Shown: positions 27,488 through 36,999 of the stretch, one piece after another
Position numbering within the stretch: the stretch's first letter is position 1
Layout of the letters: each line of letters opens with the position of its first letter
Assembly: GCF_003576455.2 (NCBI RefSeq)
Contig: NZ_CP032869.1
Coordinates: 3,658,001 to 3,722,000 of the forward strand
Direction of reading: 5' to 3'
Length of the DNA: 64,000 bases
Source: Mucilaginibacter celer
GTDB lineage: Bacteria; Bacteroidota; Bacteroidia; Sphingobacteriales; Sphingobacteriaceae
Translations under genes and position numbers: made by a program
The notes under the pieces: generated by a model
Seen by the model: only the letters and a program-made list of their open reading frames with translations
What the model was told of the DNA's origin: nothing
Databases searched by the model: none

Positions 27488-28573
27488 TCAGTAAATTATT
27501 ATTTGGTTAGTATTATCAATTTTAAAGCGGAACGGAGCCGTGCGCTGCAGGTACAGCAAAGCCTTGTTAATCGGTTCGGTCTCAAACTTGCCGGTAAAAC
27601 GGAGTTTCTTCACTTCCTCATTTTCAAAAACAATGTTCACATTATAGCGGCGCTCCATTTTTTGGGCAATGGTTTCAAAATCCTCGGCATCAAAAGCCAG
27701 CTTGTTTTCAAGCCACAATGCCTCGGATGGCAGGGTATCTTTTTTGGCCTGATGAATGCGGCTCAAGGCTATCAGCGGGGTTTCATCAAGAGCCGGCGAT
27801 GAGGCGTTCCCGTTTTTTTGCTGCTGATCCTGGTTATTGATCACTATTAGTTTCTCGGATGGATTGAGGATGATCTTTTTCTCCGGATTTTTTAAAACAG
27901 TAAGTTCTATCTTTCCCCGTACCAATGCGGCCTCTGATGTTTTATCATTATTGTACGAACGCACATTGAATTTGGTGCCCAATACCCTGATGCTGATAGT
28001 TTGCGTGGTAACCACGAAAGGGTGCTGCGGATCTTTAACCACGTCAAAAAAAGCCTCACCGGTAAGCGAAACCCTGCGCTCATCGCTACCAAAATCATTG
28101 GCGTAAGTAAGTTTGCTGCCCATATTGAGCCAAACATGACTGCCATCAGGCAGTTGAATTTTGCTGATGCCGTTTTTTGGTGCTAAAACTTCATTGGGTT
28201 TGGCAGATGAAATAGTTTCTTTTCGGGTGAACCAAAAAACGCCCAGTATCAAACAGGCGGCAGCTAATAATGAGCCGAGCTTAATGATGCGCGCCCTTTT
28301 TTGTTTTGTTTTTATGGCGATAACCTGCGCAGCTTCTTCTGCTTCCTGCGCTTCAATAACATCAAGTTGAGCTTCAAAAGCATCCCATTTGCTCAGCAGT
28401 TTTTCGTCGCCGGCGTTTTGCTGGTTATTTTTCCAGAGTTCCTCTAACTGATTTATCGGGTACAGATCGGCACCGTCCTGTTGTTGTAACAGTTGCTCAA
28501 GCTCAAGTAACTCTTCGGGCGAAGCTTCACCATTTAACTTTTTGCCAATAAGTATCCAGATGTTGTTGATCAT
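27488..28573 (-). CDS. FecR family anti-sigma factor
   Basis: The 361-residue protein has a cytoplasmic N-terminus with a DUF4880-like helical part (IWILIGKKLNGEASPEELLELEQLL), one membrane span (IIKLGSLLAAACLILGVFWF, about residues 94-115) and a periplasmic FecR domain (ISKIQLPDGSHVWLNMGSKL, SLTGEAFFDVVKDPQHPFVV, IRVLGTKFNVRSY). The C-terminal domain (FETIAQKMERRYNVNIVFEN, LRFTGKFETEPINKAL) is the STN-contacting region. It should hold the ECF sigma factor encoded upstream (29016-29609) until the SusC STN domain is engaged. A 443-nt gap with an inverted-repeat element separates it from that sigma gene, which is unusual. Confidence 0.93.
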   Translation of the reverse strand: MINNIWILIGKKLNGEASPEELLELEQLLQQQDGADLYPINQLEELWKNNQQNAGDEKLLSKWDAFEAQLDVIEAQEAEEAAQVIAIKTKQKRARIIKLGSLLAAACLILGVFWFTRKETISSAKPNEVLAPKNGISKIQLPDGSHVWLNMGSKLTYANDFGSDERRVSLTGEAFFDVVKDPQHPFVVTTQTISIRVLGTKFNVRSYNNDKTSEAALVRGKIELTVLKNPEKKIILNPSEKLIVINNQDQQQKNGNASSPALDETPLIALSRIHQAKKDTLPSEALWLENKLAFDAEDFETIAQKMERRYNVNIVFENEEVKKLRFTGKFETEPINKALLYLQRTAPFRFKIDNTNQIIIY

Positions 28574-29015
28574 TATTTACGGTTCTATTTATAAAGACTA
28601 TAAATAATTGGGATACCCTGGTGGGAGGATAAAATATTTTTTTTTAAACGATATCACTGCCGCGGGTTTAGCGCAGCGTAACCCGTGGTGTAAAACAGTT
28701 CGGGTCTCTGACCCGAGTGCCGTTTAAACTCCTGTTCAGAATTAATTCTGAAAATTTTCATGACCAACCACGGGTTTACGCTGCAGGGAAATCGCTTTTA
28801 AAACAAATCGGATTACACGAGGCTCCTATGGAGCCATTCATAGTTCCTGAAACATTGCAATAAACACGAAACTCCTAACGGAGTTATATAAATACCCCAG
28901 AGGGGTACCGTGTTTATAGCAAATGAATAAAGACTCTCCGGCACCATAGGAGCCACGTATTCAAAAAGCGATTACCCTGGGTTTATGCTGTGCTAAACCC
29001 GCAGTAGATCATTTA
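28574..29015. other. Gene-free gap between sigma factor and FecR filled by a repeat element
   Basis: No coding sequence is visible. Nearly all of it (28657-29004) is the nested inverted-repeat element described separately. The 83 bases before it are AT-rich and presumably hold the fecR promoter. Confidence 0.7.
28657..29004. repeat. 348-bp nested inverted-repeat element (MITE-like)
   Basis: Outer arms: CTGCCGCGGGTTTAGCGCAG at 28657-28676 and its imperfect complement ending GCTAAACCCGCAG at 29004. Inside are further pairs: TAACCCGTGGT with ACCACGGGTTTACGCTGC; AAATCGCTTTT with AAAAAGCGATT; and TAAACACG with CGTGTTTA. Small hairpins are CGGGTC-TCT-GACCCG (28701-28715), GGCTCC-TAT-GGAGCC (28821-28835), AACTCC-TAAC-GGAGTT (28870-28885) and TACCCC-AGA-GGGGTA (28893-28907). 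There is no ORF, so if mobile it is non-autonomous. Confidence 0.75.
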
Positions 29016-29609
29016 TTAAATATTTTTTGAGATTGGTTCTGCAGATGCGGCGGGTACCGTTTTACGCGATTCTTTCAGCCCAACAGCCAATGCTTTGAGC
29101 GCGTTACCAATGTGGTATTCAACGGTTTTTACAGAAATATCAAGCAACTCGGCCACTTCACGGTATTTCAACCCATCTTCCTTTACCAGTTTAAAAACAA
29201 GGCGGCAAGGTTCGGATAATTTGCTAAGCGTTATGTTGATGATTTTGCTGAGATCTTCGCAAGCCAGTTTATCCTCGGCGGTGGCAGCCTGATCGGCTAT
29301 ATCAATGTTAGCTTCATCAATATTCACACTTTTAAGCTGATTTTTTGCCAGGTAGGTAAGCGATTTATTTTTAACCGAGGTGTAGCAGTAATAAGTAAAA
29401 TTATTGATTTCGGTTAACGAAGCCCTGCGCGCCCACAGGTTCATAAAAACATCGTTGGTGATCTCTTCGGCCTGCTCATCATTTTTTACCAGCGATTTTG
29501 CCAGGTTGAATAATTTACCATAATAAAACATGTACAGCCTTTTAAAGGAAACCCTGCTGCTGTTTAAAGCAATATCATTAAGCAGGTAGCGTACTTCGTT
29601 ATCTAACAT
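29016..29609 (-). CDS. ECF-type RNA polymerase sigma-70 factor (arabinan locus)
   Basis: The 197 residues hold the sigma2 region (FKRLYMFYYGKLFNLAKSLV, DEQAEEITNDVFMNLWARR) and the sigma4 helix-turn-helix (LSEPCRLVFKLVKEDGLKYREVAELL, DISVKTVEYHIGNALKAL). This is the Bacteroidota SusC-linked ECF family, normally paired with FecR. It is the first gene of the reverse-strand set sigma, FecR, SusC, SusD, GH43, and probably drives the SusCD genes when released. It starts 443 nt from the second, divergent sigma factor. The two sigma factors are clearly different proteins (DISVKTVEYHIGNAL here versus DLSEQTVKNQLQNAY there), so cross-talk is not obvious. Confidence 0.93.
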   Translation of the reverse strand: MLDNEVRYLLNDIALNSSRVSFKRLYMFYYGKLFNLAKSLVKNDEQAEEITNDVFMNLWARRASLTEINNFTYYCYTSVKNKSLTYLAKNQLKSVNIDEANIDIADQAATAEDKLACEDLSKIINITLSKLSEPCRLVFKLVKEDGLKYREVAELLDISVKTVEYHIGNALKALAVGLKESRKTVPAASAEPISKNI

Positions 29610-30052
29610 TCCCTTAATTGGTTTGTATCAGTTTATCAAAACCACAATGGGTTTCAATATGGTTTAAATTAATATAATTGGCGTTTTCAGTTATTCATCG
29701 CAAGGTTGCAGCGCTAACTAAAATCTAAGATAGAATATTTTATTTTAATTGTTCAAAAAACAATTAAAATAATTTTCGGTCGCAAATAAATCTTAATGCT
29801 AAATTGTTTTATTTGATAAAATAGTATCATCCTGTACATCAGTGCCATAAATATGACAAAACGTTTTATCGGCATTAAGCAAACTAATCAGACTAAACCT
29901 TACCCTTCATTATTAATTGTTATATAAACAATAATAAAGCAGCTATTGTGGATAGACTAAATGGAAGCTTAATTGCATAATGCAGCTTATCAACAACTGT
30001 TAGCTGCTTGTTTTCAATATTTTCGTATCTTTAAAAAACTAATTGATTTTTA
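29610..30052. promoter_or_regulatory. Divergent regulatory region between two ECF sigma genes
   Basis: A very AT-rich 443-nt region without genes. It contains a perfect palindrome with 14-bp arms (TTATTTTAATTGTT at 29740-29753, AACAATTAAAATAA at 29759-29772). A candidate forward promoter has TTG at 30008 and TATCTTTA at 30026, about 20 nt before the start at 30053. Only the last base departs from TAnnTTTG. Confidence 0.45.
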
Positions 30053-30652
30053 ATGCGGGATAGTGTTCATCATAAGCTTTCTGTTGTTTGGTCAGAAAAG
30101 ATCCAGGTATTTGAAACTGCTTTTAATGAGTATTGGAACGAGCTTTACCGCCACGCATTCCGTAAAACCCAGGCTGAAGATGTATCAAAAGATTTAGTTC
30201 AGGAAGCCTTTATGGTACTTTGGGATAATCTTGATAAGCTTGGCGATGCGCAGGAGATCCTCCCCTTTTTATATGGTACGCTGCGCAATAAAACGCTACG
30301 GGAGTTCGAAAAATCTGAAATTCATTTAAGATATACGCAATCGGCCGTTATTACCGATAGTCCCTTCGATCCGTCTTCCGAAAATTTGTTATTAAACCAG
30401 GAACTGGAAGCAGTTATCTCCGGAGAGGTTGAGAAAATGCCCGGCCGGATGAAAGAGATTTATCTTTTAAAGAAGGAAGACAATTTTTCAATCCGCGAAA
30501 TAGCCGAAAAGCTTGACTTATCCGAACAAACAGTAAAAAACCAGCTCCAAAATGCCTACGGAAGATTGCGTTTATGCCTGAAAGACTATAATTCGCCAAT
30601 AACCATGGTTGGTTTTATAGTTTGCTACACCCCCTTATTACTACACCATTAA
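30053..30652 (+). CDS. ECF-type RNA polymerase sigma-70 factor (second SusCD locus)
   Basis: The 199-residue protein shows sigma2 (FNEYWNELYRHAFRKTQAED, SKDLVQEAFMVLWDNLDKLG) and sigma4 (MPGRMKEIYLLKKEDNFSIREIAEKL, DLSEQTVKNQLQNAYGRL). It begins the forward set sigma, FecR, SusC, SusD, metalloprotease. The last ~20 residues (SPITMVGFIVCYTPLLLHH) are strongly hydrophobic, a tail seen in some SusC-linked sigma factors and possibly a membrane anchor. The downstream FecR gene starts 76 nt later. Confidence 0.93.
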   Translation: MRDSVHHKLSVVWSEKIQVFETAFNEYWNELYRHAFRKTQAEDVSKDLVQEAFMVLWDNLDKLGDAQEILPFLYGTLRNKTLREFEKSEIHLRYTQSAVITDSPFDPSSENLLLNQELEAVISGEVEKMPGRMKEIYLLKKEDNFSIREIAEKLDLSEQTVKNQLQNAYGRLRLCLKDYNSPITMVGFIVCYTPLLLHH

Positions 30653-30728
30653 CTTTTTTCAAATAAATTGTAAAATCGCATAGTACTTTTAGCTTCTTAA
30701 ACGGATATGTAGATATAAACAACATATT

Positions 30729-31892
30729 GTGGAAGAGCAAGAGTTAAAAAAACTGATTTCGAAGTACAATTTGGGCATTGCTACGCCCGATGAACGCGTA
30801 CTTATTGAAAATTGGTACGATGAATTAAATGGCGCCGAAATCCTGAAAAGCGATAAAGAGCTGAAAGGAATGAAACAGGATACCTATGCCGCCCTGCAAA
30901 CCTATATCGGCACAACCCAACCTAAACAATACCCCGCTCAAAATAACAAAATCATCACCCTTACCTATGTAAAATGGATAGCGGCCGCCGTGCTGCTATC
31001 CATAAGCATTACGTTTTATTATTACAGGCAGCATTCTGCACAAAATGCCACTGCCCTTGCCCTTAATGATATAGCCCCGGGCGGCAACAAAGCCATCCTT
31101 ACGCTGGCCGATGGCTCAAAACTGGTGCTTGATGATAGCAAAAACGGCAAACTGGCCACGCAGGGCAAAACCGTGGTGCAGAAAACCGGCAGCGGTATGC
31201 TTTCTTACCTGTCGGCAACACTGGGGACAGGCTCAAACACAACCGAAGTAACTTATAATACCATCACCACCCCACGCGGCGGCCAATACCATGTTACCCT
31301 GCCAGATGGTACACAGGTTTGGCTTAACGCGGCATCATCACTAAAATTCCCTACAGCGTTTAATGGCAAGGAGCGTGATGTTGAACTAAGCGGCGAGGCT
31401 TATTTTGAAGTGGTTAAAAACAAAGCAATGCCATTCCATGTGGTTTCGGCGGGGCAAAACATAGAAGTACTCGGAACTCATTTTGATGTTAATGGATACC
31501 AGGACGAGGCTTCACTCAACACCACCTTGTTAGAAGGCTCGGTAAAAATCACCAAAGGTGCTTTATCGGCTATGCTCAGGCCTGGCCAGCAATCATCTAT
31601 CAGCAATAATGAAATCAACGCGGCGATAAAAGTGAGCGAAGCTAACGATATTGACGAGGTTACAGCATGGAAAGACGGCAAATTCCATTTTAACGATACC
31701 GATATTAAAACTGTAATGCGCCAGCTTAGCCGCTGGTATGATGTGGATATTGAATATGAAGGCAAAATTGAAGCCGATGATGTTTTTACCGGCACCTTTT
31801 CGCGCGGAATGACTTTAGCGAAAGCTTTGAAAGTACTTGAGTTTTCGGGTGTTAACTTTAAAATAGAAGGGAGAAAGATTATCGTAAAATAA
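30729..31892 (+). CDS. FecR family anti-sigma factor (second locus)
   Basis: The 387-residue protein starts at a GTG; the next in-frame ATG lies about 48 codons later and would remove the conserved N-terminal helices (LISKYNLGIATPDERVLIENWY), so GTG is preferred. One membrane span (VKWIAAAVLLSISITFYYY, about 83-101) is followed by a long periplasmic FecR domain (ITTPRGGQYHVTLPDGTQVW, VELSGEAYFEVVKNKAMPFH, IEVLGTHFDVNGY) and the C-terminal STN-binding part (TDIKTVMRQLSRWYDVDIEY, FTGTFSRGMTLAKALKVL). It should restrain the sigma factor just upstream. An extra DDSKNGKLATQGKT-type stretch before the FecR domain makes it longer than the reverse-strand FecR. Confidence 0.92.
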   Translation: MEEQELKKLISKYNLGIATPDERVLIENWYDELNGAEILKSDKELKGMKQDTYAALQTYIGTTQPKQYPAQNNKIITLTYVKWIAAAVLLSISITFYYYRQHSAQNATALALNDIAPGGNKAILTLADGSKLVLDDSKNGKLATQGKTVVQKTGSGMLSYLSATLGTGSNTTEVTYNTITTPRGGQYHVTLPDGTQVWLNAASSLKFPTAFNGKERDVELSGEAYFEVVKNKAMPFHVVSAGQNIEVLGTHFDVNGYQDEASLNTTLLEGSVKITKGALSAMLRPGQQSSISNNEINAAIKVSEANDIDEVTAWKDGKFHFNDTDIKTVMRQLSRWYDVDIEYEGKIEADDVFTGTFSRGMTLAKALKVLEFSGVNFKIEGRKIIVK

Positions 31893-31913
31893 TTACTTCA
31901 TTATAACCCGCGT

Positions 31914-31978
31914 GGCGGCGAGGCCGCCCGTGCCCGGATGGCACAAAAAAACCGGAAAGTGGTTGCAACACTGTCCGG
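31914..31978. terminator. Structured gap after FecR: three stacked hairpins
   Basis: GGCGGC-GAG-GCCGCC (31914-31928), GTGCC-CGGAT-GGCAC (31930-31944) and CCGGAAAGTG paired with CACTGTCCGG (about 31952-31978) lie between fecR and susC. No T-run follows on the forward strand, so this is attenuation or a repeat remnant rather than a standard terminator. Confidence 0.45.
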
Positions 31979-32054
31979 CCAATAGCTTGGGCCAACCTCC
32001 ATTTAATTTATCTGACTAAACAAACTTTACTGAAACCCAAAACCGTACAAAAGT

Positions 32055-35000
32055 ATGTATTTTTCTACTTCTTGTTTGCAGCGTATTACCCATAAGCGCC
32101 TAAAAAAATTACTATTGGTGATGAAGTTAACCACTTTGCTCATATTGATCGGTTTCCTGCAGGTGAATGCCGCCGTTTACGGCCAGCGCATTAATATTAA
32201 TGCGAGCAACATCAGCATTGAAACCCTTTTTAAACAAATTGAAAAGCAAAGCGGCTATTCCTTTTTTTATAAAGCCAATACCCTCAAAAATCTGCCAAAA
32301 ATTGATGTGGAAATTGATAATGCCACCATTGATGAGGTACTTGAAAAATGCTTTAAGAACAAGCCGCTTGATTATCTGATTGTTGATAAAAGCATTGTTG
32401 TTAAACGTAAGGAAATACCCGCGATGGTTGTTTTGCAGGACAACGTTATTATATCGGGCAAGGTAGTTGATGAAACCGGGCATCCCCTGCCCGGAGTTTC
32501 TGTCAGGCTAAAAAATGCACCCAACGTATGGATCACCAACCAGCAGGGGCAATTTACGGGGCTATTAATTAATCCTGGCGATAATGCGGTGCTACAGATA
32601 AGCTATGTAGGCTATATTACGCAGGAAATACCTGTTAAAAACTTTAAACAGGGCATCACCATTACCATGAAGCCCGATATCGGCCAGTTAGATGAGATCC
32701 AGGTTATCGGTTACGGGCAAACCACCAAGCGCTTCAACACCGGCGATCAAACCACTATAACCGCCAAACAAATTGAAAACTACCCGGTAAGCAACGTATT
32801 ATCGGTACTGCAGGGCACTGTTCCGGGTATGGTGATCAGCCAGTCTACAGGCCAGGCGGGTAGTACTTACTCGGTGCTCATTCGCGGCCAAAATGGTTTG
32901 ATAACCAATACCGATCCTCTTTATGTGGTTGATGGCGTGCCTTATAATGGCGGGGCTTTTTCATCACAAAAATCAAACGTATTAGGTTCGGCCAACAGGG
33001 CCTATGATGCATTAAGTCTTATTAATCCCCTGGATATTGAAAGCGTTAACGTTTTAAAGGATGCCGATGCTACGGCCATATACGGATCAAGAGGTGCCAA
33101 CGGAGTTATTTTAATCACAACAAAAAAAGGTAAAAGCGGCGATACCAGGGTTGATGTTAACGTTTTTAGTGGATTTAGCGAAGTGCCTAAACTTACTCCA
33201 CTGTTAAATACACCACAATATCTTGAGTTACGCCGTGAAGGTAAAAAGAACGACAATTTACCTATCGGCCCGGGCGACTATGACATTAACGGCACCTGGG
33301 ATACAACCCGTTATACTAACTACCCGAAATTATTTTTAGGTGATCAGGGCCATACTACCAATGCCCAGGTGAGTATATCGGGTGGTGCGCCTAACATTTC
33401 ATATCGTGTTAGCGGTAACTTCCGCAGGCAATCAAACGTGCAGCAACTGATAGGCGGCCGTGAGCAGGTATCATCATTAAGCTTTAACCTCAACTCAAGC
33501 AGCAGCAACAAGCGTTTTAACATGACGTTTAGCGGCGGTTACACCAACAGCGATAATAATATACCAACTGCAGATCTGTCGGGTTCAGCATTCAGTATGG
33601 CACCTAACAGCCCGGCTTTATATAAACCGGATGGCTCGCTTAATTTTGAAAACAACACATTCAGCAACCCTTTACTGGGTAGTAAACTTATAGCCCGTAC
33701 CGCTTTAACCAACTTAACCAGCAGTATGCAGGCCAGCTATCTTATTATAAAAGGCCTTACCTTACAAACCACTGTTGGCTATAACAAGCAAGGCAATAAC
33801 GAGTTTTTAGCTACTACTCTCGCTTCTTTCACTCCGGCCCTGATAGCTGCCGGTGCCAAAGGCTCGGCAAACTATACCTACGCAAACAAAAGCTATTGGA
33901 GTATTGAGCCCCAGGTAAACTATAACCGCACCGACGGTAAAGGCCAGTTAGGCGTTACAATCGGCGGAAGTTTGCAAAAACAAATGAGCGATGCCACACA
34001 GCTGATAGCCAACGGCTACACGAACGATTTACTGATCAACAACCTGGCATCCGGAACCAGCGTTGTACCTAACGGTCCCGGATATAATGCGCTTACTTAT
34101 AAATACGCGGCTTACTTCGGGCGTGCCAATTATAACTGGGATAATAAATATATCCTCAATATCTCGGGCAGGTACGATGGTTCGAGCCGCTTTGGCCAGG
34201 ACCGCCAGTTCCATACCTTTTACGCTGCCGGCGGTGCATGGCTATTCAGTTCGGAGCAATTTATTAAACGAGCAGCACCATTTATCAGTTTTGGTAAACT
34301 GAAAGCCAGCTATGGCGAAACCGGTAACGATCAAATAGGCGATTACCTTTACCTGCAAAACTTTACCACTGTAACAGCAGCTAATGCTTACCAGGGCGTG
34401 CCGGGCATCAACCCATCTAACCTGGCCAACCCATACCTCACCTGGGAAACTACGCGTAAAACCAATTTCGGGGCCGAAATACAGTTTTTAAACGGGCGCA
34501 TAGGTATTGATGGTAACTATTTTATAAACAAAACAATCAATATCCTTTCATCGGTACCATTATCATCAACAACAGGCTTTACTGCTATAAACCAAAATTT
34601 GAATGCCAGGGTACAGAATAAAGGGTTTGATATTACTTTAAATACCGTAAACGTACGCTCAAATAGTTTTACCTGGACAACAACTTTTATTTTTAGCAGG
34701 CAGCGTAACGCGTTACTGTCGTTCCCCAATGCTAATACAGCTATACAACAACAACTTAACCAATCGGTAAATACCATTTTTGTTAATCGCTATGCGGGTG
34801 TTAATCCTCAAACCGGCGTTTACCAGTTTTATGACCGCAACGGCGCTATTGTGGCCGCACCGGCAGCCAATGGAAGCGACCAGGTTAAATTATTGAATAC
34901 CAATCCTGATTACTTCGGCTCGGTTACCAATACCTTTACATACAAAGACTTTTCGCTTAACTTCCTGTTTCGTGGCATAAAACAACTGGGGCAAAGTCCG

Positions 35001-35396
35001 TTCGGGCAAATTGTACAGGCTACCTACCCCGGCTTTGCTAACTACAATGTACCGGTGCAGTTGTTAGACCGCTGGCGCAAACCCGGCGATGTAGCAACCT
35101 ACGAACGTGCCACGAGCTCATTTAGTGCTGCCTTGTTAGCTAAACTGAGCGTTAACAGAAACCTGGACGCGTTTTACAGCGATGCCTCGTACATCCGGCT
35201 GCAAAACGCCTCGCTGGGTTACCAGTTCCCGGTTGAATTGACCACTAAGATGCATTTAAGATCACTTAAAGTTTACATGCTGGGCGAAAACCTTGCTACC
35301 ATCAGCAAGTATAAATTTTCGGATCCGGAGATCCAGAACTACCAGCGGCTATCACCTTTAAGAACGATAACTTTCGGAATCCAGGCATCACTTTAA
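32055..35396 (+). CDS. SusC/RagA TonB-dependent transporter with STN domain (second locus)
   Basis: The 1113-residue protein has a signal segment (MKLTTLLILIGFLQVNAAVYG, preceded by ~22 charged residues), an STN domain (ININASNISIETLFKQIEKQ), a carboxypeptidase-regulatory-like domain (ISGKVVDETGHPLPGVSV), the plug (VIGYGQTTKRFNTGDQTTI; LRGQ-like VLIRGQNGLITNTDPLYVVD; ATAIYGSRGANGVILITTKK) and a C-terminal barrel ending LRTITFGIQASL. It forms an outer-membrane import complex with the SusD protein 11 nt downstream. The STN domain links it to the adjacent FecR/sigma pair. The substrate is not known; the neighbouring zinc protease suggests peptides rather than glycans, as inference. Confidence 0.94.
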   Translation: MYFSTSCLQRITHKRLKKLLLVMKLTTLLILIGFLQVNAAVYGQRININASNISIETLFKQIEKQSGYSFFYKANTLKNLPKIDVEIDNATIDEVLEKCFKNKPLDYLIVDKSIVVKRKEIPAMVVLQDNVIISGKVVDETGHPLPGVSVRLKNAPNVWITNQQGQFTGLLINPGDNAVLQISYVGYITQEIPVKNFKQGITITMKPDIGQLDEIQVIGYGQTTKRFNTGDQTTITAKQIENYPVSNVLSVLQGTVPGMVISQSTGQAGSTYSVLIRGQNGLITNTDPLYVVDGVPYNGGAFSSQKSNVLGSANRAYDALSLINPLDIESVNVLKDADATAIYGSRGANGVILITTKKGKSGDTRVDVNVFSGFSEVPKLTPLLNTPQYLELRREGKKNDNLPIGPGDYDINGTWDTTRYTNYPKLFLGDQGHTTNAQVSISGGAPNISYRVSGNFRRQSNVQQLIGGREQVSSLSFNLNSSSSNKRFNMTFSGGYTNSDNNIPTADLSGSAFSMAPNSPALYKPDGSLNFENNTFSNPLLGSKLIARTALTNLTSSMQASYLIIKGLTLQTTVGYNKQGNNEFLATTLASFTPALIAAGAKGSANYTYANKSYWSIEPQVNYNRTDGKGQLGVTIGGSLQKQMSDATQLIANGYTNDLLINNLASGTSVVPNGPGYNALTYKYAAYFGRANYNWDNKYILNISGRYDGSSRFGQDRQFHTFYAAGGAWLFSSEQFIKRAAPFISFGKLKASYGETGNDQIGDYLYLQNFTTVTAANAYQGVPGINPSNLANPYLTWETTRKTNFGAEIQFLNGRIGIDGNYFINKTINILSSVPLSSTTGFTAINQNLNARVQNKGFDITLNTVNVRSNSFTWTTTFIFSRQRNALLSFPNANTAIQQQLNQSVNTIFVNRYAGVNPQTGVYQFYDRNGAIVAAPAANGSDQVKLLNTNPDYFGSVTNTFTYKDFSLNFLFRGIKQLGQSPFGQIVQATYPGFANYNVPVQLLDRWRKPGDVATYERATSSFSAALLAKLSVNRNLDAFYSDASYIRLQNASLGYQFPVELTTKMHLRSLKVYMLGENLATISKYKFSDPEIQNYQRLSPLRTITFGIQASL

Positions 35397-35407
35397 TATC
35401 AACAAAC

Positions 35408-36850
35408 ATGAAATTTTTAAACATAAAATCAATTCATATATGTGCTGCCGTACTTATGCTGGTTTTAGCAGGCGGTTGCAAAAAGGCTATCGAAATAGGC
35501 CCTTCATTGGTTACTGCCAACGCAGGTAATGCCTTTTCATCAAACAGTGCGGCGCAATCTGTTGTGGCAGGTATTTATTCACGCATGTCGCAAGGCTCCT
35601 TCTTTCAGGGACAGTACGGTATCAGTATCAATATGGGTCTTGCTGCCGATGAGCTAACCAATATTAATAGTGGCGCTTCAAGTTTCGGCCCATTTTATAC
35701 CAACAACTATTCACCGGCACTTGCACCATCATTTTGGGCCGAATTTTACAAACTGCTATATTTTTGCAATACAGCTATTGATGGTATAAGCAACTCGCCA
35801 TCCGTTACCGGCAATGTGAAAAATCAATTACTTGGCGAAGTAAAGTTTTTAAGAGGCTTCATCTTCTTTTACGCTTTAAACCTGTATGGTACCCCGCCGC
35901 TAACTTTATCTACCGATTATACCATCAATAACACCATAGGTAACAGCACACCGGATGCTTTATACAAGCAAATTATCAACGATTTAAAAGCTGCCCAGGC
36001 CGCTTTGGCAGATAATATTTATGTTGATGCCAATGGAGCTACAGTAACCGATAGGGTGCGCCCCAACAAACAAACCGCAAGCGCCATGTTGGCAAGGGTT
36101 TACCTTTACATGCGCGACTGGAAAAACGCTGAAGATGAGGCAACTTCTGTTTTAGGTAGTGCTACCTATACCCTACTTCCGCAGCAAAACATCAGCCAGG
36201 TGTTTTTGAAGGGTAGTCGTGAAACTATCTGGGCTTTGCAGCCAACATCGCTTGTGTATCTCAACACCATAGATGCTTACTATCTTATTGTAAATACCAA
36301 TTACCGGGCTTCTCTTCAATTCCCGATAAGCCCGCAGCTGCAAAACGCTTTTGAACCTAACGATGCCCGTTTTACCAACTGGGTAAGTACATTTACAACA
36401 CCTGCAACTCCGGCTGTTACCTATTACTATGCCAATAAATACAAAGTATCGTCGGTTAGCTCAACAATAGCTGTAACTGAATACCCTATTGTAATGCGCT
36501 TAGCCGAACAATTTTTGATCCGCGCCGAGGCCAGGGCGCAGCAAAATAACCTAACCGGTGCAGCAACCGACCTGAATACCATTCGTACCCGCGCCGGGCT
36601 TGGTGCAACAACAGCATCCGGACAAGCCGATATGATCACGGCTATTATGCACGAACGACAAGTGGAGCTATTTACCGAATGGGGCCACCGCTGGTTTGAT
36701 TTGAAACGTAACAATCTATTAAACGATGTAATGACTACCGTTGCGCCAACCAAAGGCACTACATGGGCCAGCTTTAAGCAGCTCATGCCCATCCCACCGG
36801 CTGATATACAGGCCGATCCAAACATTGTGCAAAACCCGGGTTATAACTAA
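35408..36850 (+). CDS. SusD/RagB family lipoprotein (second locus)
   Basis: The 480-residue protein begins with a lipoprotein signal (AAVLMLVLAGGCKK, Cys24). SusD signatures include LLGEVKFLRGFIFFYALNLYG, ASAMLARVYLYMRDWKNAEDEA, MRLAEQFLIRAEARAQQ, DLNTIRTRAGLG, IMHERQVELFTEWGHRWFDL and MPIPPADIQADPNI. It is the surface lid of the SusC just upstream (11-nt gap). The two proteins were presumably co-inherited as a unit, and no glycoside hydrolase gene follows, unlike the reverse-strand locus. Confidence 0.93.
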   Translation: MKFLNIKSIHICAAVLMLVLAGGCKKAIEIGPSLVTANAGNAFSSNSAAQSVVAGIYSRMSQGSFFQGQYGISINMGLAADELTNINSGASSFGPFYTNNYSPALAPSFWAEFYKLLYFCNTAIDGISNSPSVTGNVKNQLLGEVKFLRGFIFFYALNLYGTPPLTLSTDYTINNTIGNSTPDALYKQIINDLKAAQAALADNIYVDANGATVTDRVRPNKQTASAMLARVYLYMRDWKNAEDEATSVLGSATYTLLPQQNISQVFLKGSRETIWALQPTSLVYLNTIDAYYLIVNTNYRASLQFPISPQLQNAFEPNDARFTNWVSTFTTPATPAVTYYYANKYKVSSVSSTIAVTEYPIVMRLAEQFLIRAEARAQQNNLTGAATDLNTIRTRAGLGATTASGQADMITAIMHERQVELFTEWGHRWFDLKRNNLLNDVMTTVAPTKGTTWASFKQLMPIPPADIQADPNIVQNPGYN

Positions 36851-36900
36851 AAATCATTCGTTTTCGGCTTAGCAATATCTTAAAATCAAGCAATAAAACT

Positions 36901-36938
36901 GCAGGATAATTACCCTTAAAACAGGTTTATTATCCTGC
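36901..36938 (+). terminator. Hairpin after second SusD gene
   Basis: GCAGGATAAT (36901-36910) pairs perfectly with ATTATCCTGC (36929-36938), 50 nt past the susD stop. Only a short TT follows, so termination may be partial and read-through into the metalloprotease gene is possible. Confidence 0.6.
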
Positions 36939-36999
36939 TTCATAGCCACCGCTTTGCCCAATTTTTTACTACCAGGAAACAGACAAACTAATCAAACTA

